Part shown: positions 26,569-39,982 of the stretch, piece after piece
How the letters are laid out: every line of letters begins with the position of its first letter
Position numbering within the stretch: the first letter of the stretch is position 1
Translations under genes and position numbers: made by a program
Assembly: GCA_000955795.1 (NCBI GenBank)
Contig: JYOB01000018.1
Span: 1 to 43,311 of the forward strand
DNA: 43,311 bases
Direction of reading: 5' to 3'
Source of the DNA: Burkholderiaceae bacterium 26
GTDB lineage: Bacteria; Pseudomonadota; Gammaproteobacteria; Burkholderiales; Burkholderiaceae
The notes under the pieces: model-generated
The model's input: the letters and a program-made list of their open reading frames with translations, nothing else
What the model was told of the DNA's origin: nothing
The model's database searches: none

Positions 26569-27277
26569 GTCGTCTTCCGCTACCTGGGTGATTGAAGTCG
26601 ATTCGCTGCACAAGACTGTGCGCGATGCCACCGGTGAGTTGCCTATTCTGAGCGATGTTGCCTTCCGTGTGGAAAGGGGCGAGACATTGGCGATTGTTGG
26701 CGCTTCCGGTTCGGGAAAATCGACGCTGCTTGGGTTGCTCGCAGGCCTGGACTTGCCGACGTCGGGCTCCGTCAAGCTGCTGGGCAACGACCTGTTCAAG
26801 TTGGATGAGGATGGCCGTGCGGGCGTGCGCGGCAGCCACGTGGGCTTTGTCTTCCAATCGTTTCAGCTGCTGCCCCATCTGACGGCACTTGAAAACGTGA
26901 TGCTGCCGTTGGAGTTGCGTGGCGATGTCAGCACCGCCGAAATGCGCCGTCGCGCCACGGCTCTGCTAGAGCGCGTCGGCCTGGGGGCACGGCTGTCGCA
27001 CTATCCCAAGACGCTGTCCGGTGGCGAGCAGCAGCGCGTGGCCCTGGCACGCGCGTTCGTGACCGAGCCCGCCATTCTCTTTGCCGATGAGCCGACCGGC
27101 AGCCTCGACACCGCCACGGGCGAGGCCGTAATCGCGCTGATGTTTGAGCTCAACCGCAGTGCCGGCTCCACGCTGGTGCTGGTTACGCACGACCGCTCCG
27201 TTGCGGCGCGTTGCAGCCGTATTCTCACCATCGAAGCCGGGCATCTAGTCGGCGACGAGACCGTCACCGAACTCTGA
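26567..27277 (+). CDS. ybbA: ABC transporter ATP-binding protein, YbbA/LolD type
   Basis: This cytoplasmic ATPase of 236 residues is from the LolD/MacB-like group. Walker A GASGSGKST (45-53), Q-loop FVFQSFQLLP, signature LSGGEQQRVALARAF from residue 150, and Walker B ILFADEP (170-176) are all intact. In E. coli ybbA is divergent from tesA and paired with the permease gene ybbP; here the tesA pairing is kept but the next gene is the convergent pgi 9 bases on, so no permease is adjacent. The ATG at 26567 overlaps the tesA start; no clear Shine-Dalgarno is seen. Confidence 0.88.
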   Translation: MSSSATWVIEVDSLHKTVRDATGELPILSDVAFRVERGETLAIVGASGSGKSTLLGLLAGLDLPTSGSVKLLGNDLFKLDEDGRAGVRGSHVGFVFQSFQLLPHLTALENVMLPLELRGDVSTAEMRRRATALLERVGLGARLSHYPKTLSGGEQQRVALARAFVTEPAILFADEPTGSLDTATGEAVIALMFELNRSAGSTLVLVTHDRSVAARCSRILTIEAGHLVGDETVTEL

Positions 27278-27286
27278 ACGTTTGCG

Positions 27287-28906
27287 TCAGAGTGCGGCTT
27301 TGGCGCGGCGGATCAACGCCGCGGTCGAGGCATCATGCGCCACAGAGGCGGGCGCACCTTCCAGCTCTGCCTGGATCGGCTTGGCGAGTTTCTTGCCAAG
27401 CTCCACGCCCCACTGATCGAACGAGTTGATGTTCCACACCGCGCCCTGCACGAAGGTGCGGTGCTCGGCGCAGGCAATGAGCGCGCCGAATGACGCGGCG
27501 TCGAGCCGTTCCATCAGGATGGTCGTGCTCGGACGATTGCCTTCGAACACCATGTGTGGCACCAGCGCTTCGTCGGTGACGCCGCCGGCGCGGACTTCAT
27601 CGGCGGTGCGGCCGAGCAGGAGCGCCTCGCCCTGTGCGAAGCAATTGGCGAGCAGCTTGGCGTGGTGGCCGGGCAGGCTGCGCACCGGCTCCAGCGTGGT
27701 GATGAAATCCACCGGCACGATCTGCGAGCCTTGGTGGATCAGCTGGAAATACGCATGCTGTCCGTTGGTACCAGCCGTGCCCCATACGATGGGACCGGTG
27801 TCGGTATCGATGGCTGCGCCGGTACGCTGCACGGATTTGCCGTTGCTCTCCATCTCGAGCTGTTGCATGAAGTCGGTCAGCAGCTCCAGTGGCGCGCAGT
27901 ACGGCACGGTACAGGCACTCGCCGCGTCGAAGAAGCCGCGATACCAGACCGACAACATCCCGAGAATGAGCGGTAAGTTTTCGCGCGGCGCGGCTGTGGC
28001 GAAGTGACGGTCCATCGCGCGCGCGCCGTCGAGCATCGCTTCAAATTGCCGCGGCCCGATCGCCAGCACGATCGACAGGCCCACCGCCGACCACAGCGAG
28101 AACCGCCCGCCAACCCAATCCCAGAACGTGAACATGTTGTCCGGGTCGATGCCGAACTGGACGACCGCCTCGCGGTTGGTAGAGACGGCGACAAAGTGGT
28201 GCTTGAGCTGGCTTTCCGCCACGCCATGCTCGACAAACCAGCGGCGCATGCTGTGCGCGTTGGCCATTGTCTCGAGCGTGGTGAACGTCTTGGAGCAGAC
28301 GATGGCGAGCGTGGTGTCCGGGTTCAGATGGTCGAGCGTTTCGGCCAAGTCCGTGCCGTCGACGTTGGAGACGAAATGCACGCGCACCTGCGGCACGGCA
28401 AGGTGGTCGAGCGCGCGGCACACCATGCGCGGGCCGAGGTCCGAACCACCGATGCCGATATTGACGATGTCCGTGATGCGCTGGCCGGAATGGCCCGTCC
28501 ACGCGCCGCTATGCACGCGGTTGGCGAAGTCGTGCATCTGGGCCCGCACGCGCAGCACTTCGGGCATGACGGGCTCGCCGTCTGCGCGATAGTCGTCATC
28601 CGCTTGTCCCCGCAAGGCCACGTGGAGGACGGAGCGGTGCTCGGTGTTGTTGATGCGGTCGCCGCGCAGCATGGCGTCGCGCAGCGTGAGCACGCCAGCC
28701 TCGTCGGCCAGTTGCAGCAGCAGGGCGAGCGTCTCAGGGGTAATGCGGTTTTTGGAGTAGTCCACCGTCAGGCCAGCCGCTTCCAGCGTGAAGGCGCGTA
28801 CCCGTTCCTCGGCGTCCGGCGCGGCAAACCAGTTGCGCATATGCGTCGCGCGAATCGATTCAGCATGTTGCGTCAGAGACTGCCAGGCGGGTAGAGCTGT
28901 GGGCAT
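27287..28906 (-). CDS. pgi: Glucose-6-phosphate isomerase
   Basis: This interconverts glucose 6-phosphate and fructose 6-phosphate in glycolysis and gluconeogenesis. The 539-residue protein has the sugar-phosphate segment VNIGIGGSDLGPRM, the first family signature FWDWVGGRFSLWSAVG, and the second signature NINSFDQWGVELGKKL near the C-terminus. Length is typical. It starts 72 bases after the stop of the NAD(P)H-hydrate repair gene in the same direction, with a -10-like TATACT in the gap. Its 3' end is 9 bases from the convergent ybbA stop and no hairpin is seen there. Confidence 0.96.
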   Translation of the reverse strand: MPTALPAWQSLTQHAESIRATHMRNWFAAPDAEERVRAFTLEAAGLTVDYSKNRITPETLALLLQLADEAGVLTLRDAMLRGDRINNTEHRSVLHVALRGQADDDYRADGEPVMPEVLRVRAQMHDFANRVHSGAWTGHSGQRITDIVNIGIGGSDLGPRMVCRALDHLAVPQVRVHFVSNVDGTDLAETLDHLNPDTTLAIVCSKTFTTLETMANAHSMRRWFVEHGVAESQLKHHFVAVSTNREAVVQFGIDPDNMFTFWDWVGGRFSLWSAVGLSIVLAIGPRQFEAMLDGARAMDRHFATAAPRENLPLILGMLSVWYRGFFDAASACTVPYCAPLELLTDFMQQLEMESNGKSVQRTGAAIDTDTGPIVWGTAGTNGQHAYFQLIHQGSQIVPVDFITTLEPVRSLPGHHAKLLANCFAQGEALLLGRTADEVRAGGVTDEALVPHMVFEGNRPSTTILMERLDAASFGALIACAEHRTFVQGAVWNINSFDQWGVELGKKLAKPIQAELEGAPASVAHDASTAALIRRAKAAL

Positions 28907-28951
28907 ACGGGCGGGATGTGACGTGAGATTGGTGCGGGAAAACGAATGCGC

Positions 28952-28957
28952 AGTATA
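28952..28957 (-). promoter_or_regulatory. Candidate -10 element of pgi
   Basis: TATACT on the minus strand differs from TATAAT by one base and lies 45 bases before the pgi start, between nnrD and pgi. No good -35 is present at the proper distance, so the call is tentative. Confidence 0.4.
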
Positions 28958-28978
28958 ACGGCGCTGTATGACGGCTTT

Positions 28979-30574
28979 CTATCGGCGAACGTCCGACGCC
29001 AGCAGGGCGTTGAGAGCACGTCGTGCCGGCGCGCATAGCTCGCTGGCGTGCAAGCCGATGGGGCCGACGCCCGCCTGGACAAGATCGTCAGCAGCGCGAC
29101 CATGCAGCCACACGGCCGCGAGTGCGGCTTCGCGCGCACCCATGCCTTGCGCAAGCAAGGCGCCGATCATGCCGGTCAGCACATCGCCTGTACCACCAGT
29201 GGCGAGTCCGCCGTTGCCGGTGGGGTTGACGGCCGGCGAGATGCCCGGCGCCGCGATAACCGTGCCCGAGCCCTTGAGCACGACCACCGCGCCCGTCCGA
29301 TTGACAAGCGCCTTGGCGGCGGCCAGCCGATCGCGCTGCACGGCGTGCGCATCGGTATGCAACAGGCGCGCAGCTTCCAGCGGATGCGGTGTCAGTACCA
29401 GCGGGACACCGCTTCCGGCCAGTTGCGTGAGGCGCGCGAGCAGGGCCGGCGTTTTCGCAAATAGGTTGAGTGCATCGGCATCGAACACGGCGGGCGTGCG
29501 CGCCGAGAGCATGCGGTCCAGCAGATGTTCGAGCGCAGCTTCTGACTCTTTGCCGGTGCCCATGCCCGGGCCCACGGCGAGCGCCTGCATGCCGCCCAGA
29601 TCGAGGGCGCCCCAGGTGTGCAGCATCAATTCAGGTTGCGCGGGGTCGACACGCGGTGCATCGGTGGCAAGCGAGACCACGTGCACCTTGCCAGCGCCTA
29701 GATAGAGCGCACCGCGCGCTGACAGCAGCGGCGCTCCGACCATACCGGCCGCCCCTCCCACGATTGCCGCGCTGCCGTATGTGCCTTTGTGGCCGTTATG
29801 CCGGCGGCGCGGCACGTGCGCGAGCCAGCGTGACGGCGTGTTGACGAAGGCGTCCGCTTCAATCACGCCGTCATAAGCGGTCTGCGCGGCTTGCAGGTCG
29901 GCCAGCGCAATGTCGCCGGAGGCGTCGCGGCCATCGCCCGTCAGCAAGCCCGGCTTGACGGCGAGAAAGGTGATGGTGGCACGCGCCTGGATAACGGGCG
30001 AATCTGAGGCGGGCGGCTGGCCCGTATCGCCATTCAGCCCAGAGGGAATGTCCAGTGCGTACACCGGCAGGCCGCTGGCGTTGATGGTGTCGACCAGCGC
30101 TGCATGCAATCCCGTCAGCGGCCGGGCGAGTCCAATACCAAAGAGGCCATCGACGATGGCTGAGGTGGCCGCCGGCACGGAAGCCGTCGCGTGCAGACGT
30201 TCGATGGGGACATTGGCGGCACAAGCCTCCGTCCAGGCGCGGCGCGCATCGTCGGGCAGCTTGGCGGGGTCTGCGGCAAGCCACACCGTGACGGCGCGCC
30301 CAGCCAGATGCAGCACCGTTGCCGCAACGAGCGCATCGCCGCCGTTGTTGCCTGGGCCGGCAACGAGCAACACGTGCCCATGTGGCGCGCGCGTCTGTAG
30401 CCAATCGGCGGCAGCTTCGCCCGCGCGCGCCATCAGGGTGAAAGGTTCGAGGGATCGGTAAGCCGCCGCTTCCAGTGCGCGGATGCCGGCCGTGCCGAAG
30501 AGCAGGTCGGCGCCGGTGTGTGCGGCCAGGGCACCGTCGATCAGGATTTCGCGCCAGGCGGGGTGTGAGGACAT
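28979..30574 (-). CDS. nnrD: Bifunctional NAD(P)H-hydrate epimerase/dehydratase
   Basis: This 531-residue repair enzyme (Nnr, YjeF) restores damaged NADH and NADPH. The N-terminal epimerase domain (about 1-215) has GPGNNGGD (73-80) and LDIPSGLNGDTG. The C-terminal ADP-dependent dehydratase domain (about 225-531) has HKGTYGSAAIVGGAAGMVGA and the catalytic GGTGD (460-464). Both domains appear complete. The ATG at 30574 begins MSSHPAWREI; the frame extends further up but overlaps the promoter of the divergent MarR-like gene. pgi follows 72 bases later in the same direction. Confidence 0.93.
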   Translation of the reverse strand: MSSHPAWREILIDGALAAHTGADLLFGTAGIRALEAAAYRSLEPFTLMARAGEAAADWLQTRAPHGHVLLVAGPGNNGGDALVAATVLHLAGRAVTVWLAADPAKLPDDARRAWTEACAANVPIERLHATASVPAATSAIVDGLFGIGLARPLTGLHAALVDTINASGLPVYALDIPSGLNGDTGQPPASDSPVIQARATITFLAVKPGLLTGDGRDASGDIALADLQAAQTAYDGVIEADAFVNTPSRWLAHVPRRRHNGHKGTYGSAAIVGGAAGMVGAPLLSARGALYLGAGKVHVVSLATDAPRVDPAQPELMLHTWGALDLGGMQALAVGPGMGTGKESEAALEHLLDRMLSARTPAVFDADALNLFAKTPALLARLTQLAGSGVPLVLTPHPLEAARLLHTDAHAVQRDRLAAAKALVNRTGAVVVLKGSGTVIAAPGISPAVNPTGNGGLATGGTGDVLTGMIGALLAQGMGAREAALAAVWLHGRAADDLVQAGVGPIGLHASELCAPARRALNALLASDVRR

Positions 30575-30618
30575 GGCAACTACGCTTTCCACTGTGCAGA
30601 CATGACGATCTATTCTCT

Positions 30619-30624
30619 TACAAT
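30619..30624 (+). promoter_or_regulatory. Candidate -10 element of the MarR-like gene
   Basis: TACAAT followed by AGC lies 35 bases before the start at 30660. The same TACAATAGC word recurs before purL (31311). No clear -35 is seen. Confidence 0.45.
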
Positions 30625-30659
30625 AGCCCGCGTTTCTGGTCCTTTCCCAGCCCGTTGCA

Positions 30660-31229
30660 ATGTCCAAATCGCCGACCACCCCGAAAGCTGATCTGCCGCA
30701 ATCCGCAGCCAATGAAGACGCAGGCAAGGGCGGGCCGATCGTGTCTTCGTCGCACTTGGTGTCGGCGCGCAGCCCAGAACTGTCGGAGTTCGAGTTTGCG
30801 CTCAACACCGCCTACAACGCCTACAACCGCTGGTGCGTGCGCTGCATGGCAGCCGCCGGCGTGCGCGACCTGACCTTCCTCGATGTGCTTGTGGTGCACC
30901 ACGTCAACCACCGCGGCCGCGCCAAGCGTCTGGCCGACATCTGCTTCGTGCTCAACGTGGAAGACACCCACCTTGTGACGTATTCGCTCAAGAAGCTGCA
31001 GGGGATGGAATTGGTGGAGGGCACGCGCAATGGCAAGGAAGTCACCTACACCACCACCGAAGCCGGCGAAAAGGCCTGCGCCCGCTACCGCGAGATTCGC
31101 GAGCAGTGCCTGACCAGCAATATTTCGCCCGGCGGCGAGGAAAATGCCGAGATTGGCGAGCTGGCGCGCCTGTTGCGCGTGCTGACGGGCCTGTACGAGC
31201 AGGCCGCACGGTCCGCCACGTCGCTGTAA
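30660..31229 (+). CDS. MarR-like winged-helix DNA-binding protein
   Basis: This 189-residue protein has a polar N-terminal tail of about 35 residues followed by a winged helix-turn-helix domain (about 50-145): ELSEFEFALNTAYNAYNRW, the helix-turn-helix around KRLADICFVLNVEDTHLVTY, and the wing VEGTRNGKEVTYTTTEAG. A C-terminal helix (LARLLRVLTGLYEQAAR) would make the dimer. It looks like the MarR superfamily; similar conserved proteins are found in Burkholderiales with no assigned target as far as I know. It is divergent from nnrD and lies 147 bases before purL, which has its own -10 candidate. Confidence 0.82.
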   Translation: MSKSPTTPKADLPQSAANEDAGKGGPIVSSSHLVSARSPELSEFEFALNTAYNAYNRWCVRCMAAAGVRDLTFLDVLVVHHVNHRGRAKRLADICFVLNVEDTHLVTYSLKKLQGMELVEGTRNGKEVTYTTTEAGEKACARYREIREQCLTSNISPGGEENAEIGELARLLRVLTGLYEQAARSATSL

Positions 31230-31310
31230 AACGGGCGTTTTCGGCCAGTTGCAGCCGAGGCAGCGCCATTTTCGGCCGATTTGAGGGTCGGTAACGAGGG
31301 CAGGGCAAGG

Positions 31311-31316
31311 TACAAT
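31311..31316 (+). promoter_or_regulatory. Candidate -10 element of purL
   Basis: TACAAT followed by AGCGG lies 60 bases before the purL start. No strong -35 is visible 17 bases upstream. Confidence 0.45.
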
Positions 31317-31376
31317 AGCGGTTTCCCCGCGCACGCCGGGAACTCCTCCTTCCAGCTACTGCCTGCCTTGCCCACC

Positions 31377-35477
<4,101 letters not shown>

Positions 35478-35495
35478 CCTGTCTGCTGCACCAGT

Positions 35496-35533
35496 AAAAA
35501 ACGCGCCGAGGTGACTCGGCGCGTTTTTTTTTT
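35496..35533 (+). terminator. Rho-independent terminator after purL
   Basis: AAAAACGCGCCGAG (35496-35510 region) pairs with CTCGGCGCGTTTTT across a GTGA loop and is followed by a long T-run. An almost identical hairpin ends the autotransporter gene (39983-40014). The remaining gap to 35768 shows a TATATT (35608) and a GCGCATGCGC palindrome (35617-35626) but no gene. Confidence 0.93.
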
Positions 35534-35768
35534 GCCCTTGGCGAGGGCAGCAGACCTGGCACAGCAGGGCTTACCAATGGCCAGGGCAATATTACCTAGG
35601 CAAGTGTTATATTTCGCGCGCATGCGCCCCCATCCATAAGTCGAAAAAACGGTATCCACCGGACGGCGCGCCAGAGAACGACAACACAAAAATGGGTCGA
35701 TTGCGCCGCGGTCCTGCCTCTCAGTGGCCAGCGCCCGACCCATGGGTCTATGCAACGAGGGGATCAAC

Positions 35769-38700
35769 ATGAACCGGGTCTATCGGCTGGTCTGGAGCCG
35801 CACCTTGCGTGCTCCGCAAGTGGTGTCCGAACTTACGAGGGCGTCGCGCGGCGGTGTTGACGCCAGCCCTGACGCGAAGCACGCGCGTCGGCGCACCTCC
35901 ATCATTTCGATCGGCGTATCACTCGGTCTGGCCGGCGCGGCGCTGCCGGGTTGGGCCGCGACCTGCTCGTCGGGCACGATTGCCACCTGCAGCGCCGCTG
36001 GCGGCAACGGCATTCCAAACCGCAGCGGCAATGGGGGCAACGGCAATGGCCAGGGCGGCGGTTCATCGACACTGGGTGGCGGCTCAGCCACCGTCCAGGT
36101 TCCGGGCGGGCCGACTTCCGGCGGGACGGGCGGTACCGGTGCCACGAACGACAGTGGGCAAGGCGGCCCCGGAGGAGCCCCCGATGTGGTGCTCGCTGGC
36201 GATGCCGTGATCAACGCGAACGCGCAGGGCGGGGCTGGCCAGGGCTTCGATGGATTCAATTTCGCGGGGGGCGGCGGAGGCGGAGGCGCCGGCGTGTATT
36301 CCACCGGCACCAGCGTCACTGTCAACGGCGGCGTGACCGTGCAGGGCGGCACCGGCGGAAATGGCGGTGCCGGCACATCGGGGTCGGCCTCCAACGGCGG
36401 CGGCGGCGGCGGTGGCGGCGCAGCGTTTGTCATGGTGACGCCGGCTGCCGACGTGAACAACCAAGGCACCCTGGTCGGCGGCAATGGCGGCAACGGAGGT
36501 GGCGGCGGAAACCCGGGCGGCGGCGGTGGTGGTGGCGACGGGTTGCTGACCTTGGGCTCCGGTACTCAGGTGACCAACATTGGGACGATCGTGGGCGGTG
36601 TAGGCGGTGCCAGTGGTGGCGGCGGCAGCACGGCCGGGACCAGCGGCGCGGGCGTCAATCTGGCTGCCGGGTTCAACGTGCTTTCCAACGTCGGCACGAT
36701 CACTGGCGGGGCCGGCAATGGCGGTGCCGCGGGCGCGGGCGTCATTTCCAACGGTGACGTCATCGTCAATGGCGGCACCATCAGCGGTGGGCTGTACAGC
36801 GACGGTGTCACGCGGGCGGCTGCCATCCAGTTCAACGGGGCGAACAACACGCTGCAACTGCTGACGGGTTCCAACATCATCGGCAACCTCGACGTGGCGG
36901 CGGGGGCAGCAGCCAAGATCACGGCTGGCAGTGCAGGCCTCGCGCTGTCCAACAACGTCACGCTGGGCGATGCCACGTCGCGCGTCACGCTCGATGCGAC
37001 CACGACGAACCTCGTGGTGTCTGGCGTCATCTCGGGCGCGGGCAGTGCAGCCGTTACCGGCAGCCGAACGATCACGCTGACAGGCAATAACACCTATACG
37101 AGCGCTACCACCATCACCACTGGCACGCTCGCGCTGTCCGGTGCCGGAAGCATTGCGGCGTCCTCGGGCGTGGTCAACAACGGCACCTTCGATATCTCTG
37201 CGACGACGTCTGGCGCCACCATCAGTGCGCTGACAGGCTCCGGCGCAGTCGCCCTGGGTGGCCAGACGCTGACCTTGTCCAACGCCGCCGGCACGTTCAG
37301 CGGCGTTATCGGCGGCGCAGGCGGGCTCACGGTGGCGGGTGGCACGCAAACGCTGTCGAGCACAAACGTCTTTACCGGCGCAACGACCATCAACGCGGGC
37401 ACGCTAGCGCTGTCGGGTGCAGGCAGCATTGCGACCTCCGGCGGGGTGGTCAACAACGGCACGTTTGATATTTCTGGGACGACGTCCGGCGCCACCATCA
37501 GCACCCTGACGGGCTCTGGTGCAGTCGTGCTGGGCGGCCGGACGCTGACTTTGGCGAATGCGGCCGGGACGTTCAGCGGTGCGATCGGCGGTACGGGCGG
37601 CCTCACTGTTAGCGGCGGAACACAAACGCTGTCGGGCGCGAACGGATTTGCTGGTGCGACGACGATCAACGCCGGCACGCTGGCGCTCTCGGGTGCCGGC
37701 AGCATTGCCGCGTCCTCGGGCGTGGTCAACAACGGCACGTTCGATATCTCGGCGACGACCTCGGGCGCTGCCATCAACGCCCTGACAGGCACGGGCGCCG
37801 TCGCCCTGGGTGGCCAGACGCTGACCTTGGCGAACGCAGCGGGTACGTTCAGTGGCGCGATCGGCGGGACGGGCGGCCTCACGGTCGGCGGTGGCACGCA
37901 AACGCTGTCGGCAGCGAATGGGTTCTCCGGGGCAACAACCATCAATGCAGGGACACTCGCGCTGTCAGGTGCCGGCAGCATTGCTGCGTCCTCGGGCGTG
38001 GTCAACAACGGCACGTTTGACATCTCCGGTACGACGTCCGGCGCAACCATCAATGCCCTGACGGGCTCCGGCGCAGTCGCCCTGGGCAGCCGGACGCTCA
38101 ACTTGGCGAATGCCTCTGGCACGTTCAATGGCGCCATTGGCGGCACGGGCGGCCTCACTGTCAGCGGTGGCACGCAAACACTGTCGGGCGTGAACACGTA
38201 TAGCGGGGCCACGACCGTCAACGCCGGGACGCTGGCGTTGACGGGCGTCGGCCGCCTGGCGTCGGTTACGACCGTCGCGCTCGCAGGGGCAACGTCGGCA
38301 CTCGATCTGTCTGCTGGCGTGAACCAGACCGTTGCGCATCTCTCCGGCGTCACGGGTAGCCGCGTGGTGCTGGGCGGCGCGCTCACGCTGGCTGACGACT
38401 CATCCCAAACCTTCAGCGGCAGCCTGAGCGGCAACGGCGCGTTGATCAAGCAGGGCACGGGCACGCTCACGCTCAATGGCGTTAGCAGCGGCTTCGCCGG
38501 GTCGACCACGGTAGCGGGCGGCACGCTGGCGGTCGGCGATGCGGCAAACGCCAGCGCCGTGCTTGGCGGAAATGTCCTGGTGAGCGCGCTTGGCACCCTG
38601 CGCGGCCATGGCACGGTCTCGGGCGATATCAGCAGCAGCGGGGTGGTCGCGCCGGGCGGCTCCATCGGAACGCTCTCAGTGGGCGGCAATTACACGCAAG

Positions 38701-39938
38701 GCTCGACTGGGACGCTCGCCATCGAGGTCAGCCCCACGGACGCATCGCAACTGCGTGTGGGCGGAGCGGCAGCGCTTGGCGGCTCGCTGGCCATCATGTT
38801 CGATCCGGGCACCTATACCGCCCGCCGCTACACCGTGCTAAGTGCAGCCAGTGGCGTGACGGGCCGCTTCGCAAACGTCAGCACAGCAACGGCAGGAGCC
38901 AACCTCGGCACGTTGCAGACATCGGTGGACTACGGAACGAATGCGGTCGACGTGCTGCTCGCTGAAGCAACAGGGCCCGGCACCCCCGGCAGCCCGACCG
39001 TCGTGGCGCCAACAAAGACCTCCATCTATACGGCGCTGGGTACGACAGCACTGCTGCAGGCACAGGGCGTCAACTCAACGCTGCTCGGCCGGTTGTCGGG
39101 GCCGCAGGACGCCCCCAGTGGTTCCAAGGATGTGTGGGTCATGGCCAGCGGTTCAAGCACAAAGGTGGGCGGTACGGGCAATGCGCCGGGCTTCCTCACG
39201 CACGCCTATGGCTTCCTCGCGGGCGCGGAGGGCCGCCTTGGCGCTGCCACTCTGGGCGCGGCGGGCGGCTACACGCACACCACGCTGGGCGAAGACACCA
39301 CCGGCGCATCGGGCGCCATCGACACCCTGCGCGTCGCGCTTTACGGGGCGCAGCCGATGGGCGCCGTCAACCTGTCGGCCACGGTCGGCTACGGGCTCGA
39401 TTTCTTCTCGCAGAAGCGGCCGTTTGGCAGCGTTGGTACTGCCGAGGGCGATCATCTGGCGCACGAATTCACCGCTGCCACGCAAGCCAGCTTGCCCATG
39501 GAGATGGGTGGCCTCCGCCTCGCGCCGCACCTGGGCCTGCGGTATGCCTACGTGCGCGGCAGCGGCTTCGGCGAGAACGGTGCCAACGGCCAGAACCTGC
39601 AAGTCGGCCCGGACAGCACGCGCAGTCTCCAACCGTATGTGGGCGTCACGCTCGACAAGGCATTCGGCGATGCCGTGCGCCCCGTCAACGTGCAACTTCG
39701 CGTGGGCTACGCGCACGAGCTGATGAACGCCGGCCGCGTCGTCCAGGTCCAGAGCCAGGACGGCACCGTGTTCGCCGCCCCTGGCACCGACCTGCCGCGT
39801 TCGTTCCTGACAACTGGGGCGAGCGTCACGCTGCAGGCTGCCAAGGCAACCACGGTGTCCTTGGGCGTTGATGCGACCATCAACACGAGCCATGTGTCTG
39901 CGCAGTCCGCCTACGTGCGGGTCAACCACAGGTTCTGA
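35769..39938 (+). CDS. ESPR-type autotransporter with glycine-rich and repeat passenger
   Basis: This is a 1389-residue type V secreted surface protein. It begins MNRVYRLVWSRTLRAPQVVS, the extended signal peptide region of large autotransporters, and the signal ends near residue 64 (LPGWAA/TC). Passenger: a very Gly/Asn-rich region (about 77-300, repeated GGNGG and GGGGG runs), four 92-residue repeats (452-819, each opening GTLALSGAGSIAASSGVVNN), then PATR-type beta-helix repeats (GVVAPGGSIGTLSVGGNY near 960). The last about 270 residues (from KDVWVMASG at 1119) form the translocating beta-barrel and end in Phe (VRVNHRF), as the BAM signal requires. GAGGGG precedes the ATG. Likely a large adhesin or aggregation factor; the ligand is unknown and no protease motif is seen. 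Confidence 0.92.
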   Translation: MNRVYRLVWSRTLRAPQVVSELTRASRGGVDASPDAKHARRRTSIISIGVSLGLAGAALPGWAATCSSGTIATCSAAGGNGIPNRSGNGGNGNGQGGGSSTLGGGSATVQVPGGPTSGGTGGTGATNDSGQGGPGGAPDVVLAGDAVINANAQGGAGQGFDGFNFAGGGGGGGAGVYSTGTSVTVNGGVTVQGGTGGNGGAGTSGSASNGGGGGGGGAAFVMVTPAADVNNQGTLVGGNGGNGGGGGNPGGGGGGGDGLLTLGSGTQVTNIGTIVGGVGGASGGGGSTAGTSGAGVNLAAGFNVLSNVGTITGGAGNGGAAGAGVISNGDVIVNGGTISGGLYSDGVTRAAAIQFNGANNTLQLLTGSNIIGNLDVAAGAAAKITAGSAGLALSNNVTLGDATSRVTLDATTTNLVVSGVISGAGSAAVTGSRTITLTGNNTYTSATTITTGTLALSGAGSIAASSGVVNNGTFDISATTSGATISALTGSGAVALGGQTLTLSNAAGTFSGVIGGAGGLTVAGGTQTLSSTNVFTGATTINAGTLALSGAGSIATSGGVVNNGTFDISGTTSGATISTLTGSGAVVLGGRTLTLANAAGTFSGAIGGTGGLTVSGGTQTLSGANGFAGATTINAGTLALSGAGSIAASSGVVNNGTFDISATTSGAAINALTGTGAVALGGQTLTLANAAGTFSGAIGGTGGLTVGGGTQTLSAANGFSGATTINAGTLALSGAGSIAASSGVVNNGTFDISGTTSGATINALTGSGAVALGSRTLNLANASGTFNGAIGGTGGLTVSGGTQTLSGVNTYSGATTVNAGTLALTGVGRLASVTTVALAGATSALDLSAGVNQTVAHLSGVTGSRVVLGGALTLADDSSQTFSGSLSGNGALIKQGTGTLTLNGVSSGFAGSTTVAGGTLAVGDAANASAVLGGNVLVSALGTLRGHGTVSGDISSSGVVAPGGSIGTLSVGGNYTQGSTGTLAIEVSPTDASQLRVGGAAALGGSLAIMFDPGTYTARRYTVLSAASGVTGRFANVSTATAGANLGTLQTSVDYGTNAVDVLLAEATGPGTPGSPTVVAPTKTSIYTALGTTALLQAQGVNSTLLGRLSGPQDAPSGSKDVWVMASGSSTKVGGTGNAPGFLTHAYGFLAGAEGRLGAATLGAAGGYTHTTLGEDTTGASGAIDTLRVALYGAQPMGAVNLSATVGYGLDFFSQKRPFGSVGTAEGDHLAHEFTAATQASLPMEMGGLRLAPHLGLRYAYVRGSGFGENGANGQNLQVGPDSTRSLQPYVGVTLDKAFGDAVRPVNVQLRVGYAHELMNAGRVVQVQSQDGTVFAAPGTDLPRSFLTTGASVTLQAAKATTVSLGVDATINTSHVSAQSAYVRVNHRF
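37122..38225 (+). repeat. Four tandem 276-bp repeats in the autotransporter passenger
   Basis: Units begin at 37122, 37398, 37674 and 37950, each with GGCACGCT or a close variant, and a degenerate fifth begins at 38226. The spacing is exactly 276 bp (92 codons) each time, so gain or loss of a unit keeps the reading frame. Units differ at scattered third positions and a few residues (for example AASSGVV against ATSGGVV). Confidence 0.92.
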
Positions 39939-39982
39939 CGGAACAGGGCGTGCCGATGCGCACGCTGCGCCGATCGACGAAT

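Noticed and set aside
37094-38689. Long proline-rich open frame antisense to the autotransporter
   Set aside because: It mirrors the Gly/Thr/Ala codons of the passenger repeats and has no start context or family features.
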